Position numbers and translations under genes: made by a program. From Herminiimonas sp. KBW02 (lineage in GTDB: Bacteria; Pseudomonadota; Gammaproteobacteria; Burkholderiales; Burkholderiaceae_D): 64,000 nt of DNA. This document shows positions 9,990 through 20,750 of the stretch, piece after piece. The notes below the pieces were generated by a model, which saw only the letters and a list, made by a program, of their open reading frames with translations, searched no databases and had not been told where the DNA came from. Numbering within the stretch: the stretch's first letter is position 1; each line of letters opens with the position of its first letter. The DNA is taken from assembly GCF_003852535.1 (NCBI RefSeq), contig NZ_QAJP01000004.1, positions 792,719 through 856,718 on the forward strand, read 5' to 3'.

Positions 9990-12428
9990 ATGTCGATTGC
10001 ATTACAAACGGGGAGCAAGTATGACCCGGCAGTAGAAGGAAACTACGTCGTTTCCTTCGATCGTTTACGGATGTCCGATGTGGACTCCGTTGGCGGTAAA
10101 AACTCGTCTTTGGGCGAGATGATCAGCCAGCTTGCAGAAGCTGGCGTCAGGGTGCCGGGTGGTTTTGCCACTACAGCACAGGCGTTCAGGGATTTCCTGG
10201 CGTATAGCGAAAACGGTGGCTTGAGTCTGGCACAACGTATCGCCGATCGTCTGGAAGGCCTGAATATCGATGATGTGCGTGCACTGGCGCAAGCCGGTAC
10301 CGAGATTCGTCAGTGGATAGTGGAAACACCATTCCAGCCGCAATTGCTGGAAGACATCAAGCAATACTATCAAGACCTGGCTGCAGATTCCTCCAAGGAA
10401 ATGTCGTTTGCCGTGCGTTCTTCTGCGACAGCAGAGGATTTGCCGGATGCGTCGTTTGCCGGTCAGCAAGAAACCTTCCTCAACGTTGTCGGCATCGATA
10501 ATGTGCTTGAAGCAATCAAGCATGTCTTCGCTTCGCTCTACAACGACCGTGCAATTTCCTATCGTGTACACAAAGGCTTTACGCATGCTGAAGTTGCATT
10601 GTCAGCTGGCGTGCAGCGCATGGTGCGTTCCGATAAGGGCGCGGCCGGTGTGATGTTCACGCTGGATACCGAATCCGGTTTCCAGGATGTGGTTTTCATC
10701 ACCTCCAGCTATGGTCTCGGCGAGACGGTAGTGCAGGGCGCGGTGAACCCGGATGAATTCTACGTGCACAAGCCTATGCTGGAACTCGGCAAGTTGCCTA
10801 TTATTCGCCGCAATATCGGTTCCAAGCTGATCAAGATGGAATTCACCGACGAAGCCAAAGCGGGTCGTTCGGTGCGTACCGTCGATGTGCCTATCGGTAT
10901 GCGTAATCGTTACTCGCTGACAGATGAAGAAATCGTCGAACTGGCGAAGTACGCGGTCATCATCGAGAAGCACTACGGTCGTCCGATGGATATCGAGTGG
11001 GGCAAAGACGGTTTGGACGGCAAGCTGTACATCTTGCAAGCGCGTCCGGAAACCGTGAAATCGCAACAAAAAACCACTGACGTCCAACAACGTTTCAAAC
11101 TCAAGGGCAGCGGTTCCGTATTGACCGTCGGTCGCGCCATCGGTCAAAAGATCGGCGCCGGCCCGGTACGTGTGATTCTCGATCCGGCCGATATGGAACG
11201 TGTACAGCCAGGCGATGTGCTGGTAGCAGACATGACCGACCCGAACTGGGAACCAGTCATGAAGCGTGCTTCCGCTATCGTCACCAATCGTGGTGGCCGT
11301 ACTTGTCACGCGGCGATTATTGCGCGTGAACTGGGTGTGCCAGCGGTGGTTGGTTGCGGCGATGCGACCGAGTTCCTGACGGACGGTACGCTGGTGACAG
11401 TGTCTTGCGCGGAAGGTGACGAAGGCAAAGTGTATGACGGCTTGCTGGAAACCGAAGTGACTGAATTCGCACGCGGTGATTTGCCTGAGCTGCCGTTGAA
11501 GATCACACTCAACGTTGGTAACCCGCAACTCGCATTCGACTTCCAGAGCATCCCGAATGCCGGCGTTGGCCTGGCGCGTCTGGAATTCATCATCAACAAC
11601 AATATCGGTGTCCATCCAAAAGCAATTCTGGAATATCCGCATATCGATGCTGATCTGAAAACTGCAGTGGAATCGGTCGCACGTGGCCATGCTTCGCCTA
11701 AAGCGTTTTACATCGACAAGCTGGCAGAAGGCATTGCCACCATCGGTGCAGCGTTCTGGCCTAAGCCTGTGATCGTGCGTTTGTCCGACTTCAAATCGAA
11801 TGAGTACAAAAAGCTGATCGGTGGCTCCCGTTACGAACCGGATGAAGAAAATCCGATGCTGGGCTTCCGTGGTGTTGCACGCTATCTGGCGCCGGATTTT
11901 GCTGAATCCTTCGAGATGGAATGCAAGGCGATGAAGCGCGTGCGTGACGAGATGGGTTTGACCAACGTTGAAATCATGGTGCCATTCGTACGTACGCTGG
12001 GTCAGGCGGACAAAGTGATCAAGCTGCTGGAAAAGAACGGCCTGAAACGCGGTGAAAACGGCTTGCGCATCGTCATGATGTGCGAAGTACCGTCGAACGC
12101 GATTCTGGCTGAAGAATTCCTCAACTACTTCGATGGCTTCTCTATCGGCTCCAACGATCTGACCCAACTCACATTGGGCCTGGATCGTGACTCCGGTATG
12201 GAAATCCTCGCTGCTGATTTCGATGAACGTGATCCTTCAGTGCTGGCGATGTTCTCGCGTGCGATTGCTGCATGTCGCAAGCAGGGTAAATATGTCGGTA
12301 TCTGCGGTCAGGGCCCATCGGATCATCCGGACTTTGCTGAATGGCTGATGAAGGAAGGTATAACGTCGCTGTCGCTGAATCCTGATTCGGTGATCGAGAC
12401 CTGGCAAAGCCTGGCCAAACGTCTGTAA
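9990..12428 (+). CDS. ppsA: Phosphoenolpyruvate synthase
   Basis: Converts pyruvate + ATP + water to PEP + AMP + phosphate, the first committed gluconeogenic step from three-carbon acids. The 812-aa protein has the N-terminal ATP-grasp domain ([12 protein letters not shown] near residue 33; [20 protein letters not shown] near 140), the swivelling phosphohistidine domain with [17 protein letters not shown] (catalytic His about residue 440), and the PEP/pyruvate barrel ending in the [17 protein letters not shown] motif with its catalytic Cys. The length is close to that of E. coli PpsA plus a short N-terminal extension. Confidence 0.98.
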   Translation: MSIALQTGSKYDPAVEGNYVVSFDRLRMSDVDSVGGKNSSLGEMISQLAEAGVRVPGGFATTAQAFRDFLAYSENGGLSLAQRIADRLEGLNIDDVRALAQAGTEIRQWIVETPFQPQLLEDIKQYYQDLAADSSKEMSFAVRSSATAEDLPDASFAGQQETFLNVVGIDNVLEAIKHVFASLYNDRAISYRVHKGFTHAEVALSAGVQRMVRSDKGAAGVMFTLDTESGFQDVVFITSSYGLGETVVQGAVNPDEFYVHKPMLELGKLPIIRRNIGSKLIKMEFTDEAKAGRSVRTVDVPIGMRNRYSLTDEEIVELAKYAVIIEKHYGRPMDIEWGKDGLDGKLYILQARPETVKSQQKTTDVQQRFKLKGSGSVLTVGRAIGQKIGAGPVRVILDPADMERVQPGDVLVADMTDPNWEPVMKRASAIVTNRGGRTCHAAIIARELGVPAVVGCGDATEFLTDGTLVTVSCAEGDEGKVYDGLLETEVTEFARGDLPELPLKITLNVGNPQLAFDFQSIPNAGVGLARLEFIINNNIGVHPKAILEYPHIDADLKTAVESVARGHASPKAFYIDKLAEGIATIGAAFWPKPVIVRLSDFKSNEYKKLIGGSRYEPDEENPMLGFRGVARYLAPDFAESFEMECKAMKRVRDEMGLTNVEIMVPFVRTLGQADKVIKLLEKNGLKRGENGLRIVMMCEVPSNAILAEEFLNYFDGFSIGSNDLTQLTLGLDRDSGMEILAADFDERDPSVLAMFSRAIAACRKQGKYVGICGQGPSDHPDFAEWLMKEGITSLSLNPDSVIETWQSLAKRL

Positions 12429-12446
12429 TGTATTAAGGTAGTAAGG

Positions 12447-12510
12447 CAGTCGGGTGTGTGAATTTATGTTGCTACACAGTTTTTTAGACTAGACTGTGTG
12501 CACCCGACTG
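12447..12510. repeat. Nested inverted repeat downstream of ppsA
   Basis: Outer arms CAGTCGGGTG (12447-12456) and CACCCGACTG (12501-12510) are perfectly complementary and enclose a second perfect pair, ACACAGT (12474-12480) and ACTGTGT (12493-12499). In RNA this forms a long, interrupted hairpin. It lies between ppsA and a separate terminator at 12536, so it may protect the 3' end of the ppsA mRNA or be a mobile repeat; both ideas are inference. Confidence 0.6.
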
Positions 12511-12535
12511 TTGATAAGTCTTATCGTGGTTACTT

Positions 12536-12571
12536 AACCCTCGTCGCCCAACGGTCCACGAGGGTTTTTTG
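12536..12571 (+). terminator. Intrinsic terminator after ppsA
   Basis: AACCCTCGT pairs with ACGAGGGTT across a 13-base loop and is followed directly by a run of six T. It ends the ppsA transcript before the NfeD gene. Confidence 0.85.
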
Positions 12572-12598
12572 CTTTTGGGATCAAGGAAAGGAAAGCAC

Positions 12599-13057
12599 AT
12601 GACGGACTGGATGATTTGGTTTGCTGTGGCCTGCGTGCTGGTCGTACTGGAAATGGCAACCGGCACCTTTTATCTGTTGATGATAGGCATAGGAACGGCA
12701 GCAGGTGGTCTGGCCGCACTGGGCGGCATGGGTGTGCCTGAACAATGCCTGATTGCAGCAGCCGTTGCCGCGCTGGGAACCTTTGCTTTGCGCCGCAGTA
12801 AATTCGGCCGTCCTGATCATACTGATGCGGCGCGTGATCCGAATGTGAACCTCGACATAGGGCAGGTGCTGGAGGTCGCAGAATGGCGTCATGTCAATGC
12901 AGACTCGTACACTGCACGCGTGATGTATCGCGGCGCTTTATGGGATGTGGAGCTGGCTCAGGGCGAGGCCGCAGTGCCGGGGAAATTCATCATACGGGAA
13001 GTACAGGGTAGCCGTTTAATCGTCAATAACAGTGACGCCACCGCTCACGCACAATAA
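12599..13057 (+). CDS. NfeD-like membrane protein
   Basis: Small membrane protein of the NfeD family, which is normally encoded next to a stomatin/prohibitin partner and thought to work with it in membrane microdomains. I start at ATG 12599, which has AAGGAAAGG just upstream, rather than at the in-frame ATG 12569, which lies in the terminator. The 152-aa product has two or three hydrophobic segments (WMIWFAVACVLVVLEMA; FYLLMIGIGTAAGGLAAL; CLIAAAVAALGTFAL) and a C-terminal soluble OB-like domain (residues about 85-150). It precedes the SPFH gene by 13 bp, forming a two-gene operon. Confidence 0.85.
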   Translation: MTDWMIWFAVACVLVVLEMATGTFYLLMIGIGTAAGGLAALGGMGVPEQCLIAAAVAALGTFALRRSKFGRPDHTDAARDPNVNLDIGQVLEVAEWRHVNADSYTARVMYRGALWDVELAQGEAAVPGKFIIREVQGSRLIVNNSDATAHAQ

Positions 13058-13070
13058 AGGGAATAACACT

Positions 13071-14000
13071 ATGTTTGATACTACTAGCGTCACTATTTTC
13101 CTGCTGATAGTCGCCATAGTCTTTGTCATCAAGACCATCAATGTGGTGCCGCAGCAGCATGCCTGGGTAGTGGAGCGTCTGGGTAAATACCATGGAACCC
13201 TGGGCCCGGGCCTGAAGATCGTGCTGCCTTTCATCGACCGCATCGCATACAAGCATTCGCTGAAAGAAATCCCGCTCGACGTACCTATGCAAGTCTGTAT
13301 CACCAAAGATAATACGCAGCTGGAAGTAGACGGCATTCTGTATTTTCAGGTGACCGATCCTATGCGTGCCTCCTACGGTTCATCGAATTACATCTCCGCG
13401 ATTTCGCAGCTGGCGCAAACCACACTGCGTTCCGTGATCGGTCGCATGGAGCTGGACAAAACTTTTGAGGAACGCGACCTGATCAATCACGCGGTGGTCG
13501 GTGCGGTGGATGAGTCCGCCGCCAACTGGGGTGTCAAAGTCCTGCGCTACGAGATCAAGGATCTGACGCCGCCTAAGGAAATCCTGCATGCGATGCAATC
13601 GCAGATCACTGCTGAACGTGAAAAGCGTGCGCTGATTGCGGCATCGGAAGGACGCAAGCAAGAGCAGATCAATATTGCGACCGGTGAGCGGGAGGCATCG
13701 ATTGCACGTTCGGAAGGTGAGAAACAGGCAGCGATCAACCGTGCGCAGGGTGAAGCATCGGCCATACTCTCTATCGCAGAAGCGACGGCGGAGGCAATCC
13801 GTAAGACTGCTTCGGCTATTCGTGAGCCAGGTGGTTCGGATGCGGTTAACCTGAAGGTGGCAGAACAGTATGTCGAAGCCTTCGGCAAGCTGGCGAAGAC
13901 CAATAACTCGATTATCATCCCGGCCAATCTGGGCGATATGAGCGGCCTGATCGCGACCGCCATGCAGGTAGTGAAATCGCAGGGCGCGGCAGGCAAGTAA
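13071..14000 (+). CDS. Stomatin/prohibitin-family (SPFH) membrane protein, QmcA-like
   Basis: Band-7 protein, 309 aa, with one N-terminal membrane anchor (VTIFLLIVAIVFVIKTI), then the SPFH domain (VVPQQHAWVVERLGKYHGTL onward) and a long helical part rich in Ala, Glu, Arg and Lys (ITAEREKRALIAASEGRKQE; repeated EGEKQAAINRAQGEA) that mediates oligomerisation. Start ATG 13071 has AAAGGGA upstream. Together with the NfeD-like gene it likely organises membrane domains or modulates FtsH-type proteolysis; the specific role is not known from sequence. Confidence 0.92.
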   Translation: MFDTTSVTIFLLIVAIVFVIKTINVVPQQHAWVVERLGKYHGTLGPGLKIVLPFIDRIAYKHSLKEIPLDVPMQVCITKDNTQLEVDGILYFQVTDPMRASYGSSNYISAISQLAQTTLRSVIGRMELDKTFEERDLINHAVVGAVDESAANWGVKVLRYEIKDLTPPKEILHAMQSQITAEREKRALIAASEGRKQEQINIATGEREASIARSEGEKQAAINRAQGEASAILSIAEATAEAIRKTASAIREPGGSDAVNLKVAEQYVEAFGKLAKTNNSIIIPANLGDMSGLIATAMQVVKSQGAAGK

Positions 14001-14019
14001 TGCTGTCGCAGATTAAATA

Positions 14020-14047
14020 AAAACGGCGCCTGCGGGCGCCGTTTTTT
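14020..14047. terminator. Bidirectional intrinsic terminator between SPFH gene and smpB
   Basis: AAAACGGCGCC and GGCGCCGTTTT form an 11-bp stem with a TGCG loop. A-run and T-run on either side let it end both converging transcripts; it touches the smpB stop codon. Confidence 0.9.
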
Positions 14048-14495
14048 ATCGCCGGTTCTGTTTCATCACGGCCTGGATTTCACGCTGGGTATCGCGCTGC
14101 TTTTCGGTATCACGTTTGTCGTGCTGTTTTTTGCCCTTGGCGAGGCCGATTTCACATTTGATATAGCCACGCTGGTAGTGCAGGTTGAGCGGTACCAGCG
14201 TGTAGCCGGAACGCTCCACCTTGGCGCTGAGTTTCTTGATTTCCTCAGACTTCAGCAAGAGCTTGCGTGTGCGTACCGGATCAGGCGTAATGTGGGTGGA
14301 GGCGGTCGCGAGCGGGCTGATATGCGAGCCAAACAGGAAGATTTCCTCGTTGCGGACGATGACGTAGGCTTCCTTGAGCTGCACGCGCCCGGCGCGGATG
14401 GATTTGGCTTCCCAACCTTGCAATACGATGCCGGCCTCGAAGCGCTCCTCGATAAAGTAATCGTGGAATGCTTTTCTGTTGTCAACAATGCTCAT
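14046..14495 (-). CDS. smpB: SmpB, SsrA (tmRNA)-binding protein
   Basis: Partner of tmRNA in trans-translation, which rescues stalled ribosomes and tags the unfinished protein. The 149-aa product shows the family motifs [45 protein letters not shown] and a basic C-terminal tail ([19 protein letters not shown]). The length is usual for betaproteobacteria. It is divergent from ratA, an arrangement conserved widely. No tmRNA gene is seen in the window. Confidence 0.97.
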   Translation of the reverse strand: MSIVDNRKAFHDYFIEERFEAGIVLQGWEAKSIRAGRVQLKEAYVIVRNEEIFLFGSHISPLATASTHITPDPVRTRKLLLKSEEIKKLSAKVERSGYTLVPLNLHYQRGYIKCEIGLAKGKKQHDKRDTEKQRDTQREIQAVMKQNRR

Positions 14496-14558
14496 GAGTT
14501 TCGGCTAGGGGTCGGTTAAAATGGATACTTCGCGATTCTATCAAACGGTTCATATTCG

Positions 14559-14990
14559 ATGGCGGTAGTACATAAATCAGTCTTGTTGGGCTACAGCGCT
14601 GAGCAAATGTTTGCGCTGGTAGACCGGGTCGAGGATTATCCTCAATTTTTGCCATGGTGTGGCGGGGTCGAGGTCAAGCAGCGGGAAGAAGGCCGGCTGG
14701 TCGCCAGCATCATGATCAATTACCACGGCGTCAAACAAAGCTTCACCACGGAAAACACCAATGTGCGCCCGGTTTCGATGACCATGCGCCTGCTGGAAGG
14801 GCCGTTCAAGCAATTACACGGCACCTGGACTTTCAAGCCTTTGCGGGAAGATGCCTGCAAGATCGACTTCGACCTGCAGTATGAATTCTCGAATCGCCTG
14901 ATCGAGCAAATCATCGGACCGGTATTTAATATGATCGCTACCAGCTTTGTCGATTCATTCAGCAAGCGGGCGGATGCAGTATATGGCTGA
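14559..14990 (+). CDS. ratA: RatA-like START/coenzyme Q-binding protein
   Basis: SRPBCC/START-fold protein, 143 aa, of the family that includes E. coli RatA (reported to interfere with 50S/70S assembly) and mitochondrial Coq10 (ubiquinone binding). It opens with the typical VHKSVLLGYSAEQMFALVD, followed by EDYPQFLPWCGGVEV and a C-terminal helix (IGPVFNMIATSFVDSFSKRA). It is followed by rnfH with overlap and is divergent from smpB, as in enterobacteria. Whether it acts on ribosomes or quinone metabolism cannot be decided here. Confidence 0.9.
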   Translation: MAVVHKSVLLGYSAEQMFALVDRVEDYPQFLPWCGGVEVKQREEGRLVASIMINYHGVKQSFTTENTNVRPVSMTMRLLEGPFKQLHGTWTFKPLREDACKIDFDLQYEFSNRLIEQIIGPVFNMIATSFVDSFSKRADAVYG

Positions 14991-15288
14991 TCCGGCTTCC
15001 ATCCATATCCAGATTTGCTACGCGCGCCCGGACCGGCAATTTTTGCTGGAACAGACGGTGCCTGAGGGAACGACCATACAGCAGGCCATCCAGAATAGCG
15101 GAATTATCCAGCAAGCGCCGGAAATTGATGTCAGCGTCTGGCGTGTGGGTATCTATGGCAAGCTGAAAACCCTGGATACCGTACTGCGCGAGCATGATCG
15201 GGTGGAAATCTACCGGCCACTTATCGCTGATCCCAAGGATACGCGTCGCAAGCGTGCCGACCATAAAGCCGTTAAAAAAACTGCCTGA
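14983..15288 (+). CDS. rnfH: RnfH/RatB-family ubiquitin-like protein
   Basis: Small beta-grasp protein (101 aa from ATG 14983; ATG 14974 is also possible) of the RnfH family, with the signature DRVEIYRPLIADPKDTRRKR at the C-terminus. Family members sit either in rnf electron-transport clusters or, as here, next to ratA. No rnf genes are near, so the name is by homology only. The start overlaps the ratA stop by 8 bases. Its last codons (poly-A run) double as the T-run of the opposing terminator. Confidence 0.88.
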   Translation: MADPASIHIQICYARPDRQFLLEQTVPEGTTIQQAIQNSGIIQQAPEIDVSVWRVGIYGKLKTLDTVLREHDRVEIYRPLIADPKDTRRKRADHKAVKKTA

Positions 15289-15310
15289 TACCGTTGCCGG
15301 TGGCAGGCAG
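15274..15310 (-). terminator. Intrinsic terminator for the DUF4124 gene, overlapping the rnfH 3' end
   Basis: On the minus strand CTGCCTG/CAGGCAG and ACCG/CGGT pair into a hairpin (15281-15310), followed by seven T. The T-run is the complement of the last lysine codons of rnfH, so it reaches into the opposing gene. Confidence 0.75.
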
Positions 15311-15334
15311 AGATTTTCAGGTCGTCTTCCCTGA

Positions 15335-15838
15335 TTACTTGCAGTCGTTCAGTACGCGCCGACTCTCTTTTATTTCCTGTTCGCGTTCTTCATCGCTCAG
15401 ATAAACCCGTTCCCCGGATTGATCCATGCGGCTGACGCGCTGGCCTGACTCCAGCACGCGGTTATAGGCGGTCGCACGCTCGCAATTCTTCTTCTGATCT
15501 GCCGCCTGTTTGGCTTTTTGCTCCGCTTCCTTGTCTTTCTCGGCCTGCGCTATCCGGCGCTTCTGGAAATCGACATTTTTGTCAGCCAGGGTAGGCGGCG
15601 CCTTTTTTGTCATATCGACATCTTTTTCCGCCTCGTCCGTGCTGGCTTCCGAGGCGGTACGCAATGGCGTGCCCGGGGCTTTCAGGATTTTGCTGGTCGG
15701 TACTGAAGTTGGTGGCGGGCGATCCGAATACTGCTTCACGCCTTTATTATCCAGCCAGATATATTGTGCAAACGCGGCGCTGGTTCCGAGAGTGAGGATG
15801 AGTGCGAGGGTGAGGCGGGCAAAACCAGTTGAACGCAT
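15335..15838 (-). CDS. Exported DUF4124-domain protein
   Basis: 167-aa exported protein of unknown function. Start ATG 15838 has GAAGGA upstream and gives a signal peptide (FARLTLALILTLGTSAAFA, cleavage before QYIWLDNKG). The DUF4124 domain follows, with the usual WLDNKGVKQYSDRPPP segment. The rest (residues 70-167) is very charged, with Lys/Glu-rich helix (AQAEKDKEAEQKAKQAADQK), two cysteines (NCERA and LNDCK) that may form a disulfide, and a C-terminal REQEIKESRRVLNDCK. Such proteins are common in beta- and gammaproteobacteria; no function is established that I can support. Confidence 0.8.
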   Translation of the reverse strand: MRSTGFARLTLALILTLGTSAAFAQYIWLDNKGVKQYSDRPPPTSVPTSKILKAPGTPLRTASEASTDEAEKDVDMTKKAPPTLADKNVDFQKRRIAQAEKDKEAEQKAKQAADQKKNCERATAYNRVLESGQRVSRMDQSGERVYLSDEEREQEIKESRRVLNDCK

Positions 15839-15968
15839 GACTAATCCTTCAGGGGGAAAGCGATAAATAGTTGTGCGATTTCGCCATGCTTCCTGCCTGC
15901 TGTCAATCAATACGACAATTTGTCGACAAGCTTTTTCGCAAGTGCAAGACGCAGCAAACGGATTTCTG

Positions 15969-15974
15969 TATAAT
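15969..15974 (+). promoter_or_regulatory. Probable guaB -10 element
   Basis: A perfect TATAAT lies 28 bp before the guaB ATG. No good -35 hexamer is seen at 17 bp, so the promoter may rely on an activator or on upstream A/T-rich DNA. Confidence 0.5.
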
Positions 15975-15992
15975 TCGCTTTTGCGCCACTAG

Positions 15993-17462
<1,470 letters not shown>

Positions 17463-17471
17463 GGTCGCTGC

Positions 17472-17939
17472 ATGGCACTGACAGCAGAACTTGCCAGCCC
17501 TGCATTTGATAGCAGCAGGAGCCGGCAAGAAGATCTTACCCACGCTGTTGCACGCATAGAGCGGCTGGGAAAACATCTGTTTGGCGTGTCAGCCTGTATC
17601 GTTTATTTACATGTGACGGATGACTCCGGCTCATCTTTAGCTACAGCTGCACATGCGTTTTGTGCGCAACTGGATCTGACGGATGACTTGCAGGTGGTGC
17701 CGGAAAAATCGTCGCCATTCCAGGCAGCTCTGGGCAAGATAGATAATCTGGACGTACGCTTTTATGCATTGCAGCCTGTGCGTAATCGCGACGGACAGAT
17801 AGTCGGCAGGATAGGCCTGATACATGAGCGACCGCGCATGTTCACCGAAGGCGACAAGCACTGCCTGCATGATCTGGTCGCTGTGCTGGAACGGGAGCTG
17901 CATGCACATATGTCGTCAGCATCGCCCGCCGCAAAGTAA
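17472..17939 (+). CDS. GAF-like domain protein encoded between guaB and guaA
   Basis: 155-aa soluble protein, probably a single GAF-type domain: helix (HAVARIERLGKHLFGVSACI), central sheet (IVYLHVTDDSG), then FYALQPVRNRDGQIVGRIGLIHERPR and a C-terminal helix (EGDKHCLHDLVAVLERELHA). This pattern resembles the small-molecule-binding GAF domains found in front of diguanylate cyclases, but no output domain is present. It begins 9 bp after guaB and ends 49 bp before guaA, so co-transcription is likely. A role in sensing nucleotides is only suggested by position. Domain assignment is moderate. Confidence 0.7.
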   Translation: MALTAELASPAFDSSRSRQEDLTHAVARIERLGKHLFGVSACIVYLHVTDDSGSSLATAAHAFCAQLDLTDDLQVVPEKSSPFQAALGKIDNLDVRFYALQPVRNRDGQIVGRIGLIHERPRMFTEGDKHCLHDLVAVLERELHAHMSSASPAAK

Positions 17940-17988
17940 TCAGCTTGAAAATTAATCGTTCCACCTAGAAGCATTAGCCAACTATCCC

Positions 17989-19608
17989 ATGCATTCGAAA
18001 ATACTCATCCTCGATTTCGGTTCCCAAGTCACCCAATTGATCGCACGCCGCGTGCGCGATTCCGGTGTTTTTTCTGAAGTCTATCCATACGACGTCAGCG
18101 ATGAGTTCGTACGCAACTACGGTGCCGCTGGTGTGATCCTGTCGGGTGGCCCGAATTCGGTCATCGAAGGCGACGAATCGCCGCGTGTACCGCAAGCCGT
18201 ATTTGAGCTGGGTGTGCCGGTGCTGGGTATCTGCTATGGCATGCAGGCGATGGCAGAACAACTGGGCGGCAAGGTAGAAAACGGCAAGGTACGTGAATTC
18301 GGTTACGCTGAAGTGCGCGCACATGGCCATACCGCATTGTTGAAAGACATCAGCGACTTCACTACAGCCGAAGGGCATGGCATGTTGAAAGTCTGGATGA
18401 GCCACGGTGACAAGGTCAATGAAATGCCGCCAGGCTTCAAGCTGATGGCATCGACCCCGAATTGCCCGATCGCCGGGATGGCAGATGAAGCGCGTCGCAT
18501 GTACGCATTCCAGTTCCATCCTGAAGTGACACATACCGTACAAGGTAAAGTCATCATCGCGCGCTTCGTGCATGAAATTTGCGGCTGTAAATCGGACTGG
18601 AACATGCCGGATTACATCGCTGAAGCAGTTGAAAAAATCCGCCAGCAAGTTGGCAGCGACGAAGTTATCCTCGGCTTGTCCGGCGGCGTAGACAGCAGCG
18701 TTGCTGCTGCGCTGATCCATCGCGCGATTGGGGATCAGCTGACCTGCGTATTCGTCGATCACGGTTTGCTGCGCCTGGATGAAGGCAAGATGGTAATGGA
18801 GATGTTTGCCGAGAACCTCGGCGTCAACGTCATCCACATCGATGCAGTCGATCAGTTCATGGGGCATCTGGCCGGCGTCAGCGATCCGGAAGCCAAGCGC
18901 AAAATCATCGGTCGTGAATTCGTCGAAGTCTTCCAGGTGGAAGCAGGTAAGCGCAAGAATGCAAAATGGCTGGCGCAGGGCACGATCTACCCGGACGTCA
19001 TTGAAAGTGCAGGCAAGGGCAAGAAGGGTCACACCATCAAGAGCCACCATAACGTAGGCGGCTTGCCGGAAACCCTGAATCTGCAATTGCTGGAACCACT
19101 GCGTGAATTGTTCAAGGATGAAGTGCGTCAATTGGGCGTAGCGCTCGGCCTGCCACACGACATGGTGTATCGCCATCCATTCCCAGGCCCAGGCCTCGGT
19201 GTGCGTATCCTCGGTGAAGTGAAAAAAGAATTTGCCGATCTCTTGCGTCGTGCCGATGCCATCTTCATCGAAGAACTGCGCAAGACCCCATTCGTGGCTA
19301 CACCAGGCGCATCCGAAGCAACGGACAACGGTATCCCGCACCGCAACTGGTACGATGCGACCAGCCAGGCGTTTGCCGTCTTCCTGCCAGTAAAATCGGT
19401 AGGCGTGATGGGCGATGGCCGTACCTATGAATACGTGGTGGCTTTGCGTGCAGTACAGACGCAAGACTTCATGACCGCACACTGGGCGCACTTGCCGCAT
19501 GAATTGTTGGGCAACGTCTCGAATCGCATCATCAATGAAGTACGCGGTATTAATCGCGTGGTCTACGATATTTCTGGTAAGCCGCCTGCGACGATTGAGT
19601 GGGAATAA
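17989..19608 (+). CDS. guaA: GMP synthase (glutamine-hydrolysing)
   Basis: Converts XMP to GMP using glutamine and ATP. The 539-aa protein joins a class I glutamine amidotransferase domain ([32 protein letters not shown] with catalytic Cys; [10 protein letters not shown] with catalytic His) to an ATP pyrophosphatase domain ([21 protein letters not shown]-loop, residue about 230) and the C-terminal dimerisation domain ([10 protein letters not shown] end, characteristic of GuaA). It completes the guanine branch begun by guaB. Confidence 0.98.
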   Translation: MHSKILILDFGSQVTQLIARRVRDSGVFSEVYPYDVSDEFVRNYGAAGVILSGGPNSVIEGDESPRVPQAVFELGVPVLGICYGMQAMAEQLGGKVENGKVREFGYAEVRAHGHTALLKDISDFTTAEGHGMLKVWMSHGDKVNEMPPGFKLMASTPNCPIAGMADEARRMYAFQFHPEVTHTVQGKVIIARFVHEICGCKSDWNMPDYIAEAVEKIRQQVGSDEVILGLSGGVDSSVAAALIHRAIGDQLTCVFVDHGLLRLDEGKMVMEMFAENLGVNVIHIDAVDQFMGHLAGVSDPEAKRKIIGREFVEVFQVEAGKRKNAKWLAQGTIYPDVIESAGKGKKGHTIKSHHNVGGLPETLNLQLLEPLRELFKDEVRQLGVALGLPHDMVYRHPFPGPGLGVRILGEVKKEFADLLRRADAIFIEELRKTPFVATPGASEATDNGIPHRNWYDATSQAFAVFLPVKSVGVMGDGRTYEYVVALRAVQTQDFMTAHWAHLPHELLGNVSNRIINEVRGINRVVYDISGKPPATIEWE

Positions 19609-19651
19609 GCTTTTCAGTCAGACCTGTTTTGGTCGCTGCAAGTAAATAAAA

Positions 19652-19677
19652 AAGCCCGTGTAATCACGGGCTTTTTT
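19652..19677 (+). terminator. Intrinsic terminator after guaA
   Basis: AAGCCCGTG and CACGGGCTT form a 9-bp stem with a TAAT loop followed by a T-run. Confidence 0.9.
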
Positions 19678-19742
19678 ATTGTGGCTAAGAAGGCCTGCCA
19701 CGCTTGTAGTAGTCGTTACATTGCAAACAGTTGAAATGCAGC

Positions 19743-20646
19743 TTAGCTTCTCTCAAGTGATCTGCCCAGACTCAACAAGAACTCAACAGCAAGTTGTGTA
19801 CGCACGGACGCTTGACGCGTCTTTTCATACACGACGGCCAGCGGCGCACCGATACTTTCATAATCAATGAGGACAGGAAGCAGTCGACCTGCATCCAGCG
19901 CAGCAGCAACGACATAGTAGGGCGCTTGCAGCAAACCTTGCCCGCCTTCGGCCAGTGCAAGCAGTACGGTGGCGTGATCACTTGCCAATGGTCCGATCGG
20001 AAAGTGGCTGTAATGTTGCCCGTTGCGGCTGAAGGTCCATGGGCGGAATTGGCCGCTATTGGCCATCACATAGCGCAGGCATATATGCTGCTCCAGATCT
20101 TGCGGCGTCTCGAGTGCGCCGTGTTTTTGCAGATAAGCAGGAGCTGCCACCGTCAGGAAGCGGTGCGCTGGCAGTGCACGTGCTACCAGACGTGAGTCGG
20201 GTACTTCTCCCAGCATCACGGCAAGATCGTATCTTTCTGCCGTCATATCCACATGCCTGTCGGTTAGCTTCAATTCGATTTCGAGGCCAGGATATAGCTT
20301 CAGCCATGTACTGAGGGCAGGTGCGACGACATACTGCCCGAAACTGACCGGTACACAAATGCGTAGTCGGCCGCGCCAGGGGTGAGACGGCTCTGGCGAG
20401 CAGACTGCGCGCATCTTCTATCGTCGTCATACCGTGACGGCAAGCATCGAAGAAGGCTTCGCCATCACTCGTCAAGGTGATCTGGCGCGGCGAACGATGG
20501 AAGAGGCGTACGCCGACTTCTGCTTCCAGACGCGCTACGGCTTTGCTGACGGCCGATGGGCTGACTCTTAGCAGGCGAGCAGCACGTGTGAAATTGCCTG
20601 CTTCAGCAGCGCGCACGAAGGTCGTGATGTCGGTCAATGGGTCCAT
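19743..20646 (-). pseudogene. LysR-family regulator, split by a single-base frameshift
   Basis: Two minus-strand frames together make one LysR protein of about 300 aa. The upstream frame (from ATG 20646) encodes the winged helix-turn-helix (ITTFVRAAEAGNFTRAARLL; SPSAVSKAVARLEAEVGVRL). The substrate-binding domain continues in another frame from about 20400 to 19743 (RGRLRICVPVSFGQYVVAPA; LVARALPAHRFLTVAAPAYL). The shift equals one extra base; a C4 run (GGGG on plus, 20379-20382) at the junction is the most likely place, because removing one C reads ...SPWRGRLRI. It may be a true mutation or a sequence error. It is divergent from the isochorismatase-RidA gene, its likely target. Confidence 0.85.
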
Positions 20647-20692
20647 ATTTATCGTTCCCTGAGTTCATAATTACTTTGAATTTTGCGGTCTT

Positions 20693-20707
20693 ATCATGAC
20701 AAGTGAT
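20693..20707. promoter_or_regulatory. Candidate LysR operator (T-N11-A dyad)
   Basis: ATCA-N7-TGAT, containing a T-N11-A core, lies between the divergent LysR gene and the hydrolase fusion gene, just upstream of a TATAGT -10-like hexamer at 20714. This fits the LysR binding rule but is a short motif. Confidence 0.45.
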
Positions 20708-20750
20708 CATACCTATAGTGGACTCCTCGCAACTACTCAAGGAGTCTCAA

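Noticed and set aside
10602-12167. Long open frame on the minus strand opposite ppsA
   Set aside because: Composition is rich in His, Arg, Cys and Gln typical of antisense shadow frames, and ppsA is unambiguous.
14983-15288. Part of an Rnf electron transport complex
   Set aside because: No rnfABCDGE genes nearby; the ratA-rnfH pair next to smpB is a separate conserved arrangement.
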